A stretch of 64,000 bases of DNA from positions 114,820,440 to 114,884,439 of the forward strand of contig CM077147.1 in NCBI GenBank assembly GCA_039583875.1. Direction: 5' to 3'. The notes below the pieces were generated by a model. It was not told where the DNA came from. It was given only the letters and a program-made list of their open reading frames with translations, and ran no database searches. This DNA is from Platanthera guangdongensis (taxonomy: Eukaryota > Streptophyta > Magnoliopsida > Asparagales > Orchidaceae). Made by a program: the position numbers and the translations under genes. Below, piece after piece: positions 22,091 through 34,200 of the stretch; positions within the stretch are counted from its first letter, which is position 1; each line of letters opens with the position of its first letter.

Positions 22091-23600
22091 AATACAATTA
22101 CAAATTTACTCCTAGAATATGACAGAAATGCATAAAAAGAGAAAATAAAAAATAAAGAAGCAAAAGTTTTGAAAATTAAAACGAAAAATCAAAGTGTTAC
22201 AAAAATTTAAATGATTAGATATTCATTCTTATAACATTATAGAAATGCTAAAAAAGTGGAAATAAAGTTAAAAATAACAAAAAATTTTACAAAAATAAAA
22301 GACTAAGTTAAGAAAAAGATAAAAGCCACTTTTTAAAACACCTTTATAAATTCATAAGAATGAAATAAAAAGCACAAAAATCCTAAATCTAAACAAAGCT
22401 AAGGGGCATGATAGAAAAATCTATTATAACAGCACTAAGCTAAGAAAATAATGAGAACAAAACTAAGTAACAAAATCACTAAAATATAAAAGCATAAACC
22501 TACTCTCATACACACACACACACACACACATAGAGAAATAAAGGAAATCAAAGATAAATAAGATTATAGAAGGTGGGGCACTGAAATGAAATCCATAACC
22601 ACATAAGTAGAAAAAAAGCTACAAATTTTATTAAGACAAAAAGATTATTACAAAGATAAACCAAAAATAAAAGAGAGGAGGAGAAAATCTCCTTACAAAG
22701 CATGAAAAGCACATAAGCAGCCCGCCTAAGAGCAAAATGGTTCAAAAAAAGGGAACATTGGACCTTACAGTTGAGATCTATTTATAGATAAAATTTTTGA
22801 GATTACACGCCCAGGTCACGGGCGTGTAGGGGGGGGGGGGGGCGTGTCAGTACTGGCGGTGTGGTGAAGCCGAGAATTTATTACTGGTGAACTTTGGGGA
22901 ATTCCACATGGAAGTCACGGGCGTGACCCTGCTGTCAAGCGTGTGTATCATGGGCATGACTGGCCAAAATGTCGAATCCATGTTCTGATGGCGACTTCAT
23001 GTCTGGAAAATTGATGCAGTCACGAGTGTGTTTTTAATCGACACGGGCATGTCTGGAAGGTGTAACTAGAGAAGGCGTCAAGTTATTTAGGCGTTGAGTG
23101 GCGGAGGCATTGAGTGGCGGAGGAGTTGAGTGGCGGAGGCATTGGCTGGTGGAGGCATTGTGTGTTGACTGATGGAGGCGCTGAGTGGCGAAGGTGTTGA
23201 GTGTCGAAAGGTGTCTCGCGGGCGTGTTCAACAAAGCATCGAATGTCGATCGTCGAGTGTTGAGCCAACACTCAATGTTGTTGAGCATCGAGTGGGGTGA
23301 CACGGGGCGTGTCGGACTAAACACGAGCGTGTAATGATTGGCCATAGGCGTGACTTGACTTTGACATTGCATGCGGCTGATTTCTGCTGGAATCACAGTG
23401 AAACGCCCAGGTCATGGGTGTGACCAAATTTACACGGGCGTGTACTTTGATTCTTTTTTCTTTTTCATGAAAAATTTTAGAAAATCAAAATATAGCTAAG
23501 TTAGAAGAGTATATACAAAAAAAGAACATTTTATTGCAGAAAACTAACTAAAAATAACGAAAATAAACTAAAACGACATAAATAACGTACATAAAAATAC
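22091..23600 (-). mobile_element. Possibly Athila-like LTR, left copy, part B
   Basis: Resumes the repeat cut at 1091. The stretch 22096-22180 is the reverse complement of 37430-37510 (shared atatgacagaaatgcata). On the minus strand a TATA box ctataaatag lies at 22787-22778, with U3 at 22800-23600. U3 carries ACGGGCGTG words and GCGTTGAGTGGCGGAGG words. The 22180-22770 stretch is AT-rich, with (CA)n at 22511-22530 and no gene. The LTR start near 23600 is approximate. Confidence 0.45.
22806..23450. repeat. Mixed palindromic-word array (ACGGGCGTG and GTTGAGTGGCGGAGG)
   Basis: ACGGGCGTG-type words occur near 22819, 22918, 23036, 23300 and 23440. Between them, 23090-23290 holds a roughly 17-bp repeat of ggcattgagtggcgga. 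A 14-G run is at 22829-22842. Confidence 0.8.
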
Positions 23601-23614
23601 ATATATTTACAACT

Positions 23615-24008
23615 TATCAATGGGGTTGTCACTCACAGACTCCCTATGGCATTAGGCAAGTGCGGGCCTGAACTGCCCCACTCTCCTTCCATTACCTAGA
23701 ACTAGGGGAGGGTTGCACTCACCGCCTACTTGCTCCACTCGCCGCATACTTGTTCCACCCCTACTGGGCGAGTCGGCAAGGATATAAGCCCTTGCATCCC
23801 TTTCAACTCGCCTGGGACTTGGAAAACACCAAAATGGCTAGACCGACTCACGCTGACCCCAATCTTCGGATACGGAGTTGTACACAATCCCCGCTCTTTG
23901 TGAGGTTACCCCAAACTTAGAAAGAAACATCCAACACCAAGAGTTCAGTAAGTGGGTCAGCGAGCCCAAGAAATTCTGTTGGTGGGATCCACAAGGGAAT
24001 ATATATAT
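23615..24008 (-). mobile_element. Tat-type LTR fragment
   Basis: 23620-23790 aligns with 48420-48561, the LTR of Tat2 (shared ggc(a/c)ttaggc/tgagtgcg, actccac, cctgctgggc). It runs on past the point where the Tat2 LTR is cut. No coding frame. Confidence 0.55.
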
Positions 24009-24830
24009 TGTTGGGAATATTACCATCAATGTTCCCTAGATTTTAAGAGGCATCACAATTAGTACTAAGAGCATAGTTGTATTAGATGTTGTTCAAGCCC
24101 ATCATGTGCAGGTTGTTCCATGGAACAAGTTTAGGAAGTTTTCTAAGTTGTTGTGACATGTGTTCATAAGGTAGAGAAGTGGAGAGACAGAAATCGGTCC
24201 AAGTCCACAGGCGTTGAGTGAAGCCAATTCACTGAACACAAGATGCCAAAAAACGCTGAGTAAGGTGTGGACAGTCAAAATCCCAACAGTCTACAAAGAT
24301 ATTCTGCGGCTAAGTCCACAGGCATTGAGTTAAGGTAGTTCACTCAATGTCGTATAATAGAAAGCGTCGAGTAAAGGAGTGGACAGTCAAAGACCAGCAG
24401 TTTGCAATGTAATTCTACGGCTATGCCCACAAGAATTGTGTGAAGGCAGTTCAATCAATGGCATATGACAAGAGGCATATTGTGAATACAGAGAAGGCAT
24501 TGCGTGATGTAAAAGTTCATCGAAAGATGGACAGATAAATCTGTGTAAGTCCAGATGCATTGAGTGAGGACAAATCACTCAACCCAGTCAATGGCTCAGC
24601 AAGCTGGCAGACCAGAGAAGTAGCTAAGGACCAAAGCAGTGACTGATGAAGGCTCACTCAACGCTCTCCATGCCTAGTAGATAAAGAAAGTTGTAGATAA
24701 GTCCAGGGGCGGTGAGTGATGAAGATTCACTCAATGCACTCAACACTTGGCAGTGCAGAAGAGATTGGCTAAGTTCAAAGGCATTGAGTGAAGCCAGTTC
24801 AAGATGTCTGGATGGTTGGACAAAGTGTTG
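24009..24830 (+). repeat. 5' LTR (partial) of coding-less copia
   Basis: Matches 26513-27440. The match is lost near 24830, before the TATA-containing end of the other copy, so this LTR appears truncated. Confidence 0.65.
24200..24800. repeat. GCGTTGAGTGAA..TTCACTCAACGC array, 5' copy
   Basis: About seven degenerate copies of the inverted-repeat word, spaced 70-100 bp apart. Confidence 0.8.
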
Positions 24831-26512
24831 CTCCCATTTCAGCAGAACTGTGAGAAGAAAAGAGAAGAAAAAGTAGGTTGTAGGAAGCATAGGAAGTAGC
24901 TCATCTGAGAGTAGTGGTGAAGCGGCATTTGATCTTCAGTGTTTGGTACTTCTGTGAAAAGCAGGAAAAAATGGATGCTCAGTGTTCAGTATCATCTGAA
25001 CCTTCAACATAGAATTTCCAAATCAGTGGGCATTGAGGACAGGATCAGTGTAAATATTGTGGGGGAGCTAGTACAGTCTGGTATGCAGGAAAGCTTAAGT
25101 CTTGCCTAGAGAATTGGTGTCAGAGAATCACCTGCACCAAATAGATTAGAAAAATACTTCTGAATTTCAGAACATCCCTATAGACATTGCTGAGGTTGAG
25201 GGGGGGACTACCCAGATAGTTGCACCTGATGAGAGAGCAAGTACAATCAACTCAAGAATAGTTGGATTGTTGCGGTACAAGTCATCAAATTTCTTTGGGG
25301 GTTAACACAGTAATGAAAGACCTTTTCAGGTAATACAAATGTTGTAGATCAGAGAACATTCTAGCAGAAGTGACTGTGCATGGTTACTGTGTATCCAACT
25401 TCAGGTCTCAGAATAAAACATCAAGGTTGTTATGACTTTCAGTGATATCATGTCTGCAATAGAATAAAGTGTCTATTAGATATGATGACAGACGATGCTC
25501 TAGTTGAGGGGGAGCAAGTCAAGATGCTCCTATTGAGGGGGAGCAAGTCCAACAGCTACAATAGTGGATCAAAGATCATCACTACTGCTGCTGAGAAGTC
25601 ACTACTGCTGAAATGACAATGCCGCTGCAGGATAAGAGGAACAGCCAACACCTCCCTGACTATAGCTGCTTCTGTAGAAGTCATAAAAGGGGGAGTAGTT
25701 GTATTAGCTCAAGTGGATCAATAATAGTAGCTAGCTCAAGTGGATCAATGGACCACTCATGTGTCAAGTCACTGTAGTGATGTGTTGTATCAGTGGCATC
25801 AACACAAGAGGTATGTTCTCCCATGATCGTAGTTTGATTACTAGTTTAGTGGAATTAGGCAAGGATCAAGAGATAAATTCTCCCATGATCCTATCTCCTC
25901 CCTAAATAGATATATGCCTATAGAAGAAGCCAGAAAGGGGGAGATACCAATGTGTGGCAATACTTAGAATGGGAGAGATGTAGAAGCAATACTTGACATG
26001 TCTAGGTAATGTTGAGTTGGTGCATATTACTTGGAAAGATTCAAGTAGTATGAGGAATGCAATGACTACATGTTGAGCCATGTTGAGTCGGTGCATATTA
26101 TGAGGGATATGTAGAAGCAATACTTGACATGACTAGGTCAAGTTGAGTCTGTGCATATTACTTGGAAAGATTCAAGTAGTATGAGGAATGCAATGACAAC
26201 ATGTTAAGCCATGTTGAGTCAGTGCATATTATGAGGAAAGTTCTTCTAGTGGTGCTCCATTTAAGTATTAAATGACATAAGGAGAGTGCATATTACTTGC
26301 GCAATTATTCAGGTTGTATGAGAAAGCATTAACTTGACATGTTGAGTCAATACAGTTAAATGGAGTACATTAATGACTAGGTCTGTATTCCAAGTAGTAT
26401 AAGCAAGCAGATGTAGCAGATATAGCTTACAACTGCATTAAATTAATAAGCTTTTTTTGTTAATGCTTCTTAGTATTGTTGTATGTTCTGCCTTCTTCAA
26501 ATAGGGAGAGAT
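24831..26512 (+). other. Interior of coding-less copia
   Basis: 1.7 kb with no supported frame. Contains near-duplicate 120-bp segments around 25975-26130 and 26100-26250 (cttgacatg..taggt..gttgagt..gtgcatatta). Ends with a polypurine tract, tcaaatagggagaga, before 26513. Confidence 0.6.
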
Positions 26513-27586
26513 TGTTGGGAATATTTCCCTCAATGTTTCCCAGATTTGAAGGGCATCACAATCAGTACTAAGAGCATAGTTGTATTTGATGTTTTTCAAG
26601 TTCATCATGTATAGGATGTTCCATTGAACAAGTGTAGACAGGTTCTATAAGTGGTCGTGATAGGTGGTCATAAGGTAGAGAAGTGAGAGATAGAAATCTG
26701 TCTAAGTCCACAGGCATTGAGTGAAGCCTGCTCACTCAACATCATATGCCAAAAAGCACAGAGTAAGGTATGGACAGTCAAAGCCCAGCATTCTACAAAG
26801 AAATTCTGCAGCTGAGACCATAGGTGTTGATCGAAGGTAGTTCACTCAACGCCATAAAACAGAAAGCGTCGAGTAAAGGACTGGACAGTCAAAGACCAGT
26901 ATTTTGCAATGCAATCCTGTAGCTAAGTTCACAGACGTTGAGTGAAGGCAGTTCACTCAATGCCATATAATAGGAGGCATTGAGTGAATATAACAAAGGC
27001 GTCATGTGATGTCAAAGTTCAAGGAAAGATGGATAGAAAAATATGCCAAGTACAGATGCGTTGAGTGAGGATAGCTCACTCAACATACTCAACGCCTCAG
27101 CAAGCTGGCAGACCAGAGAAACGGCTAAGGACAAAAGTGTTGAGTGATAAAGACTCACTCAATGCTCTCCACGCCTTGTAGATAAAGAAAGTTACAGCTA
27201 AGTTCAGGGGCTTTAAGTGATGAAGATTCACTCAACGCACTCAACGCTTGGCAGTGCAGATGAGATTAGCAAGTCCAGAGGCGTTGAGTGAAGCCAGTTC
27301 ACTCAACGCACTCAACGCCTAAGCATGGCATAATAATTGGCTAAGTCCATAGGATTTGAGTGAAGCCAGTTCACTCAATGCCTGAAGGTGCAGAGGAATT
27401 GACCAAGTCTAGAGGTGTTGAGTGAAGCCCTTTCACTCAACGCACTCAACGCGTGGATTGAACCTGAAGAATTGGCTAAGTCCACAAATGCTGACGTCAG
27501 CAAAAGTCAATAAAAGTCAATAGAGTTCAAATTCATTATGTTAAAGCTATAAAATACGACAAATGGCCCTGGAAGCCTATTGTACA
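26513..27586 (+). repeat. 3' LTR of coding-less copia, first part
   Basis: Starts tgttgggaatattt, carries the hairpin array 26700-27440 and a TATA box ctataaaata at 27547. Gy2 inserted after 27586 in the sequence gtaca. Confidence 0.7.
26700..27440. repeat. GCGTTGAGTGAA..TTCACTCAACGC array, 3' copy
   Basis: About ten copies. The cleanest, at 27281-27309, is a perfect 12-bp stem with a 5-base loop. The array ends about 100 bp before the TATA box at 27547. Confidence 0.87.
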
Positions 27587-29770
27587 TGTAACGCCCCGAA
27601 ACTAAAAAGAGCGATGGGGGACGTTTTGGGCCAAATTTGGAATATGGCAGGGGGCACACGGCCTGGGACACGGGCGTGTCCCAGGGCGTGTCAGGCTTGA
27701 GTCGACGACTTGGCCGTGAAGTCGACGAATTTCACTCGACGAAGTGTCAAAACAGGGCACACGGCCTGAGACACGGGCATGTATCAGGGCGTGTCGAGCC
27801 CGTATCGACGATCGGCCTAGGGAGTCGACGGATTTCGCTCGACAAAGTGTTGAGACAAGGCATACGGCCTAGGAAACGGGCGTGTCCAAGGCCGTGTCGG
27901 GTGGTCGACGAACTTCACCCGACGAAGTGTCGAGACCGTGAACACGGCCTGGAGCCCAGGCGTGTTCGAGTGGACACGGGTTAGGACACGGGCGTTTCCA
28001 AGAACCCGTGTGAGTCTCGGGTTGTTTTCGGGCTGTATCGATGGAGGCACACGACCGACCACACGGCCGTGTCAATTGGAACACGGGCATGTCAGGTCGA
28101 ACAAGGGCGTGTCGGATGCCTGTGTGTTGTTCCACACCCGTCAATTTTGACGGCGAATGGGGGACACGGCCCTGGACACGGGCGTGTGCTAGGCCGTGTT
28201 CGGCCCAGGTCTGACTTTTCAGGCCCGAAGCAAGGTCGTTCGTTTCTTTAATTTGGGATCCGACGGTTGGGGATTGCTCCTACTGGGATATACCCGGGAT
28301 TGGGCCTTTGAAACCCTCACTTTTACTTGAGTGGTTCTCTTTCTAAGTCAAGAGAGAGGTGAGAGAAAAGGAGGAAGAAGAAGCTAGATTCGGCCATTGG
28401 AGGAGCTTCGAAGCTCCAAATTGCGAGCCGACTCTGGATCTACGGAGGCAAAGAGAGTGCGGTGCTTTTCATCCGCTTACATTTCCATGGCGCCAAAGAA
28501 GAACTCTAGGGTAATGATTCTCTTCTTGAGCATGTGAAGCTCTCCTTCTTTGCATAAGAAGCCCGCTCTCACGAGTTTGCGGTGAGTTGGAGGCGTTCCT
28601 TCGGGTAGATATGTAAAGTCCTCGTTGTGTAGAGTCCGTAAACGAGAACGGACATAGGCATGATGTGTGAAGCCTACCATACATGTTGGTCTGGATCGGT
28701 GATGTTGCATTGCATAATTGCCGGAGAAGACTCCGTGCGATTGTTTTGTTTTTCGGGTTTTCTACGTGGTAGATTGCAACAGGGAGCCTTGGGGATTAAC
28801 CCAAAGGTGCACCCGAAAAACTGGGCAGATACGTGATCTTGCCAACTTGGTGGCCTGAGATCCAACTTGAACATAACCAGGTTATGTGATTTTGTGATGG
28901 AAACGGGACTCGGGAGAAGTTTGACCTGCGCATATGTTTTTAATTAACGTTGCGATGTGAGCACAAGTTAGATGGAACCGTACTCGTTCGATGTCGTTCG
29001 GTTAAAGAGACCTAAGGTAACGTGGCACTTGCCGTTGGCATAGATGAGGGTCTTCGGCGGTCTATGGTTTTAATTACCATGACCCATGCCGGGAAGACAA
29101 ATTGCTCATTATTTGGTCGTCCAAAGGGATGGTTGTGAGTCGGCAGACTTAGACTGTGATCACCGAGAATGTGCCCTGAGAGCACGGGGTGTGTGGCCGT
29201 GTGAGCCTACGCCTGTGATGAAATGTATAATTATACACTGCTTGATTATGCTAATAAGTGCAGGGAAGGAGCATCGCCGCCCCGAGTTGGGGGCGAGATC
29301 GTTATAATTTGGTCAACATTGCTAACCGTTGCTTTTGTTGGCCACCGTGCGGTGGTTTGTTGCTTGCAGGTGCTGCTGCACGAAGCGGTCAATAGCGGGC
29401 TAAAGCCCAAATTGCGAAGCCGGCCCTCGAAGGCCTAATTGGAGTGTTTACTGCTTTTATTCATGTATGACCGGCCTGCGTGCCGTGGTTTGTAAATCAT
29501 ATAATATTAAGTAAACGATTTTGTAAGGCCTTAAGGCCAGTACTAGTGTATGTACTACATTAATATTTGGTATATTAATGGACATTCGTGATCTTTGTGC
29601 TGAGTTCTTAATTGCAACATATAAATTGCTTCCTCTAGAATGCTCTATGTAGGACATTGGATTAGTTGGATGGTTTCCATGACTAACCACCCGGTCTGTC
29701 TGTGATATATGGCGTCGGGCCCCGGCCGGACCTACTGCTATATGCTATGCGATGGATAGGGGGTGTTACA
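27587..29770 (+). repeat. Gy2 5' LTR
   Basis: Starts tgtaacgcccc, ends gtgttaca. Carries the GGACACGGGCGTGTCC array at 27640-28210. Confidence 0.92.
27640..28210. repeat. Gy2 5' LTR palindromic array (ACACGGGCGTGT and TCGACGAA words)
   Basis: Alternating blocks of ggcacacggcctgggacacgg-type words and tcgacgaa..ctcgacgaagtgtcgaga words. At 27662-27685 there is a perfect 10-bp stem around gggc. Short frames here are repeat by-products. Confidence 0.9.
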
Positions 29771-29773
29771 ATT

Positions 29774-29784
29774 TGGTATCAGAC
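29774..29784 (+). promoter_or_regulatory. Gy2 primer-binding site (initiator Met tRNA)
   Basis: TGGTATCAGAC, three bases after the LTR end. Confidence 0.8.
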
Positions 29785-29999
29785 TACTGGTTTTGGTCGG
29801 GCTTAAACTGAATTCATGGACGAATTCTTTTTAAGGGGTGGTGAGCACATGTGTGTGCGTCATCGTTATAACAGTAAAAGAACCCATGAATGTCCACTTA
29901 GGAATGAAAATACACGTGTTTGAGGAACCTGCGTGTTCCTATAATTGTTGTTTGCAATTTTATTTGCTCGCTTAACGGTGTTTTGTACCACTATAGGTG

Positions 30000-31140
30000 A
30001 CCAGAAGTGGAGTTGGGCCGTCAGAACGTCGAGTTTTTGAGGCTAGCAGTGCACCTAATGAAGCTCCTGCAACACCTCTATCGGCTGAGACCATACGATT
30101 GGTGGCCGAAGTAGTGTTGGCCATGATTAATGTGCAGCCTGCAAGGCAAATGCAGTAGCCCGCTCCTGCGATGGAGCAGGTACCGCTGCAAGAAGCTGAG
30201 CCGAGGAGAGTGGAACAGGTAGTAGTGGAGCCGATGGTGCCAAGAAGGGCAACCGAGAGTCTGCTTAAGCATGTCATGAGCTTTAATCCTTCGGTATTCT
30301 CGGGGTTGGGAACCCCATCTCAAGCTGAAGACTGGCTCTCCAGGGTGAAGAGAGTCATGACAGCAACGGAGACGGAGGAGTGGCAAATGACCACCATTGC
30401 TACGTTCCTTCTGGATGGCGAAGCATGAATGTGGTGGGAAGGATTGGAGCTGCACCTATTGAGAGGTAGGCAACTTGTTGATGTCTCGATGGAGGAGTTC
30501 TCGAGATTATTCTTGGCTAGATACCTCCCTTCGGCGCATAGGATAGCGTTGGAGAACGAGTTCCTGAAGTTGGTACAAGGAGACAGTAGCGTGGATGAAT
30601 ATCTCCACGAGTTTACACGTTTGAGTCGATATGCTAGCTCCACCATTGCGGATGAGGAGCGCAAGAAGAATCGATTCTACGAAGGGTTGAGAGATGAGTT
30701 GAGGTTACTACTCTCGGGGCCGATGACGCAGGGTTTCTTGACCTTGGTCAACACGGCCCGGTCCTTGGAGAAGGACATGAAGAATGTTCAATCAAAGAAG
30801 AGCATTGGTGAGAAGAAGTCTCGGTTCAAAGTGCCGACTACTTCAAAGTCTGGCTATCAACGGTTCTTCAAGAAGCATAGGACATCGGGTCCATCTTCAT
30901 CTGGTGCTTCTGGGGCGACTACGAGTCGGACCCCGGGTGCGTGTTTTACTTGTGGGAAGACGGGGCACTTTGCCCGTGCCTGTTGGAGCGCACGTCCCAA
31001 GTCTGAAAGGAAGCCAGGAGCGACTTATGAAGAGAATGGCAAGGCGGTGGACTCAACCACGTCCCACTATGCTCCGGCCCAACCAAGGGTCTATAATCTT
31101 GGCCAACAGAAGGCCATCAAACAGGCGGATGTGGTGACAG
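30000..31140 (+). pseudogene. Gy2 gag
   Basis: The frame from about 30000 shows the plant chromovirus Gag: a loosely conserved N-terminus, FSGLGTPSQAEDWLSRVKRVM, WWEGLELHL, SMEEFSRLFLARYLP, LVQGDSSVDEYLHEFTRLSRYA and a CCHC knuckle, CFTCGKTGHFARAC (about 30940-30985). Two in-frame stops break it, TAG at 30157 and TGA at 30426 (gca tga). Each can arise by one C-to-T change. There is no frameshift. The frame runs to 31140, where an intron-like segment begins. By family it forms the particle and binds element RNA. Confidence 0.88.
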
Positions 31141-31216
31141 GTACGGTTTAATTTATAGCAAGTTAATTCCTTTAAATACTTATTATGCACATGTTACCTT
31201 ACCACTGCTTGTTTAG
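31141..31216 (+). other. Putative 76-bp spliceosomal intron at the Gy2 gag-protease junction
   Basis: Begins GTACGG after ACAG and ends CTGCTTGTTTAG before GA. AT-rich, contains stops in the gag frame. Removing it puts gag and the protease-RT frame in phase, although they differ by one without it. See findings. Confidence 0.55.
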
Positions 31217-34200
31217 GATTTGTTTTGATTTGTGAAAATCTGGCAAGAGCACTCTTCGATACGGGAGCTTCACACTCCTTCTTGTCTGAGGGATTTATAT
31301 CACGCATCGGAGTCCCTTCTTCGATGGCGAAGGATAAGTTGGATGTGTTGTTGCCCAATGGGTGTTCGATGCGCGCGGATAGGATGTGCGACGTTAAGAT
31401 TCGTATTGGGAATCAGGAGTTCAATCTGCAAGCGTCGTTACTTCCGTTGTTGGAGTTCGACGTTATATTTGGCATGTACTGGCTCTCGGAGCAGCAAGCC
31501 TATATTGATTGCGGTCGCAAGGAAGTTAAGTTGGGAGCAAGTCGTGAGATGACTTTTACGGGCTTAAAGGGGTCGAGCAAGACATTGATGTATGCTCTTC
31601 AGGTGGTGAAGGCGGTTCGTGCCGGTGCAGAACTGTTCTTTACACTAGTGGAGGCTGCAAAGCCAAAGCCTATGTTGGATAGTATATCAGTGGTAGCTGA
31701 GTACCCTGATGTGTTCCCTGCAGATATTTCTGGAGCCCCGCCTCAGCGGGAGATAGATTTCACGATTGAGCTAGTGCCATGTGCAAAACCTGTGTCACGA
31801 TCTCCATATCGGCTAGCGCCTAAGGAAATGGTGGAGCTGAAGGTTCAACTGCAAGAGTTGTTGGAGCAAGCGTATGTGCGCCCAAGTTCTTCACCTTCGA
31901 GCGCCCCGGTCCTCTTTGTTAAGAAGAAGGACGAAAGCTTGAGGCTATGTATTGATTATCAGGAGCTCAACAAGTTGACGAAAAAGAACAAGTACCCGAT
32001 CCCCCGGATCGATGATCTTTTTGATCAATTGGTCGGGTCGACGGTGTACTCGAAGTTGGATCTCAAATCTGGGTACTATCAGCTGTGAATAAGGGAGAGT
32101 GATGTCCCGAAGACAACGTTCAGTACGAGATACGGGAATTATGAATTTACGGTCATGCCGTTTGGGCTGACTAATACGCCGTCAGTGTTCATGGATTTGA
32201 TGAACAGGACATTCAGGGAGTACTTGGATCATTTTGTGATCGTCTTCATCGACGATATTTTGGTGTACTCGCAGAGTGAGGAAGCTCACTTCAAGCATCT
32301 TCATTTGGTTCTGGAGACACTAAGGAGGAATCAGTTGTATGCAAACTTCTCGAAGTGCGAGTTTTGGTTATCCTCAATGGCGTTCCTCGGTCATATAGTG
32401 AGTGGAGAGGGTATTGCAGTGGATCCGGCGAAGATTGTTGCATTACGAGAGTGTCCTGAGCTTTCTACGGTAACGGAAGTCTGGAGCTTTCTGGGGCTTG
32501 CCGGCTATTATAGGCGCTTCGTAGAGAACTTCTCACGGATAGCGTTACCTCTCACTACTTTGACATGGAAGGAGCAGAAGTTCGTTTGGACGCCGGAGTG
32601 CGCGGGAGCTTTTTAAGAGTTGAAATGTCGGTTGACCACGATGCCTGTGCTGAGTTCGTCATTTGGGACCGAAGGTTATGAGATTTATAGCGATGCTTCC
32701 GGCAGCGGATTGGGTTGCATGCTACTGCAACACGGAAGTGTGATAGCCTATGGCTCGAGACAGCTAAAAGTTCACGAGAGGAATTATTCGGTCCATGACT
32801 TGGAGTTAGCGGCCGTGATTTTTGCCTTGAAGCTGTGGAGACACTATTTGTACGGTGTGAAGATTGATATCTACACCAATCATAAGAGCCTGAAGTATCT
32901 GATTGATCAGAAAAATCTGAATATACGGCAGCGTAGACGGATGGAGTTCCTGGGGGACTATACATTCAAGATCCACTACGTGCCTGGTAAGGGTAATGCG
33001 GTTACGGACGCGCTGAGTTGCCGGGCCCCAGCTCAAGCCAATTGGCTGTCGATCCATGACGGGTTGGTTCGAGAGTTGGAGGCGTTGGAGATTGTTTGTG
33101 TGGATAAGCAATCAAGTGCTGAAGCAGTACTGAATTGGACTGAAGTCCAATATGACCTGGCTGATCGGATTCGGCAGGCTTTGGATATGGATGTCCATAT
33201 GAAGCAGTTCATGGTAGAGGCTCTGGATGGGTCAAATTCGCAATACGTCATGGAGGACGGATTACTTTGGAAAGACGGTCGTCTATGTGTCCCAAGTGTG
33301 GGCAATTTGCGGGTGAAATTATTGTACGAGGCACACCATACTAAGTACTTGATTCACCCGGGGAGCACAAAGATGTACCGCGATGTAAAGAACCTGTTTT
33401 GGTGGCCGGGTTTGAAGAAAGATGTGGCGCTCTACATGGCGAAGTGCCAAACTTACGCCTTGGTGAAGGAGGAATGCCAAAAGCTGGGAGGATTTCTGAA
33501 GTCCTTGCCTATTCCGGAGTGGAAATTCAACGACATCTCTATGGACTTTGCGCACGGTTTCCCAAGGTCGCAAAAGGGGAATGACGCCATTTGGGTGGTC
33601 GTAGATCGGCTAAAGAAGGTGTCACATTTCATTCCGTATAGGAAGGATGATACGATTGAGAAGTTGGCAAAACTGTATGTGCATAACATTGTAAGGCTTC
33701 ATGGTGTGCCCCGTAGCATTGTGAGTGACCGAGATTGGCGGTTCACGTCCAATGATTGGAGGCTAGTGCAGCAAATGTTGGGAACAAAGTTGAAATTCTG
33801 CACAGCCTTCCATCCGCAAACAGATGGGCAGACCGAGAGGGTTAATAGAACTATGGAAGACATGCTCCGCATGTGTGTCTTGGACTTTGGAAAGCAATGG
33901 GAAGACCACCTTTATTTGGTGGAGTTTGCATACAACAATAGCTACCAGGCGAGTATTCAGATGGCGCCCTTCGAGGCCCCTTATGGTAGAAAATGTCGCA
34001 CGCCGTTGTCTTGATTAGAAATGGGTGAGTCAAAGTTGTATAAGCGATTAGAAGTGGAGGATGCTACTTCGTTGGTTCATACCATTCGGGAGAGGTTGCT
34101 TATCGCTCAGGACCGGCAAGCGAAGTACTATAATGCCAAGCACAGGAACGTGGAGTTCGCTTTGGGTGACTATGTGTACTTAAAGATCAAGTAGTTCAAG

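Larger units (their letters stand above)
24009..27586 (+). mobile_element. Coding-less copia derivative, main part
   Basis: LTR-like starts tgttgggaatatt at 24009 and 26513 share about 800 bp. Between them there is no gag or pol frame. The 3' half of the interior has the TTGAGGGGGAGCAAG and CTTCAAATAGGGAGAGAT motifs that end SIRE-like copia elements (compare 58770-58984). It therefore looks like a SIRE-like element whose coding region was deleted. Its 3' LTR is split at 27586 by Gy2. Confidence 0.65.

Noticed and set aside
27637..28251. Several 60-115 residue frames on both strands, with relatives at 34442-35219
   Set aside because: By-products of the GGACACGGGCGTGTCC array in the Gy2 LTRs; they overlap on both strands and have no domain.
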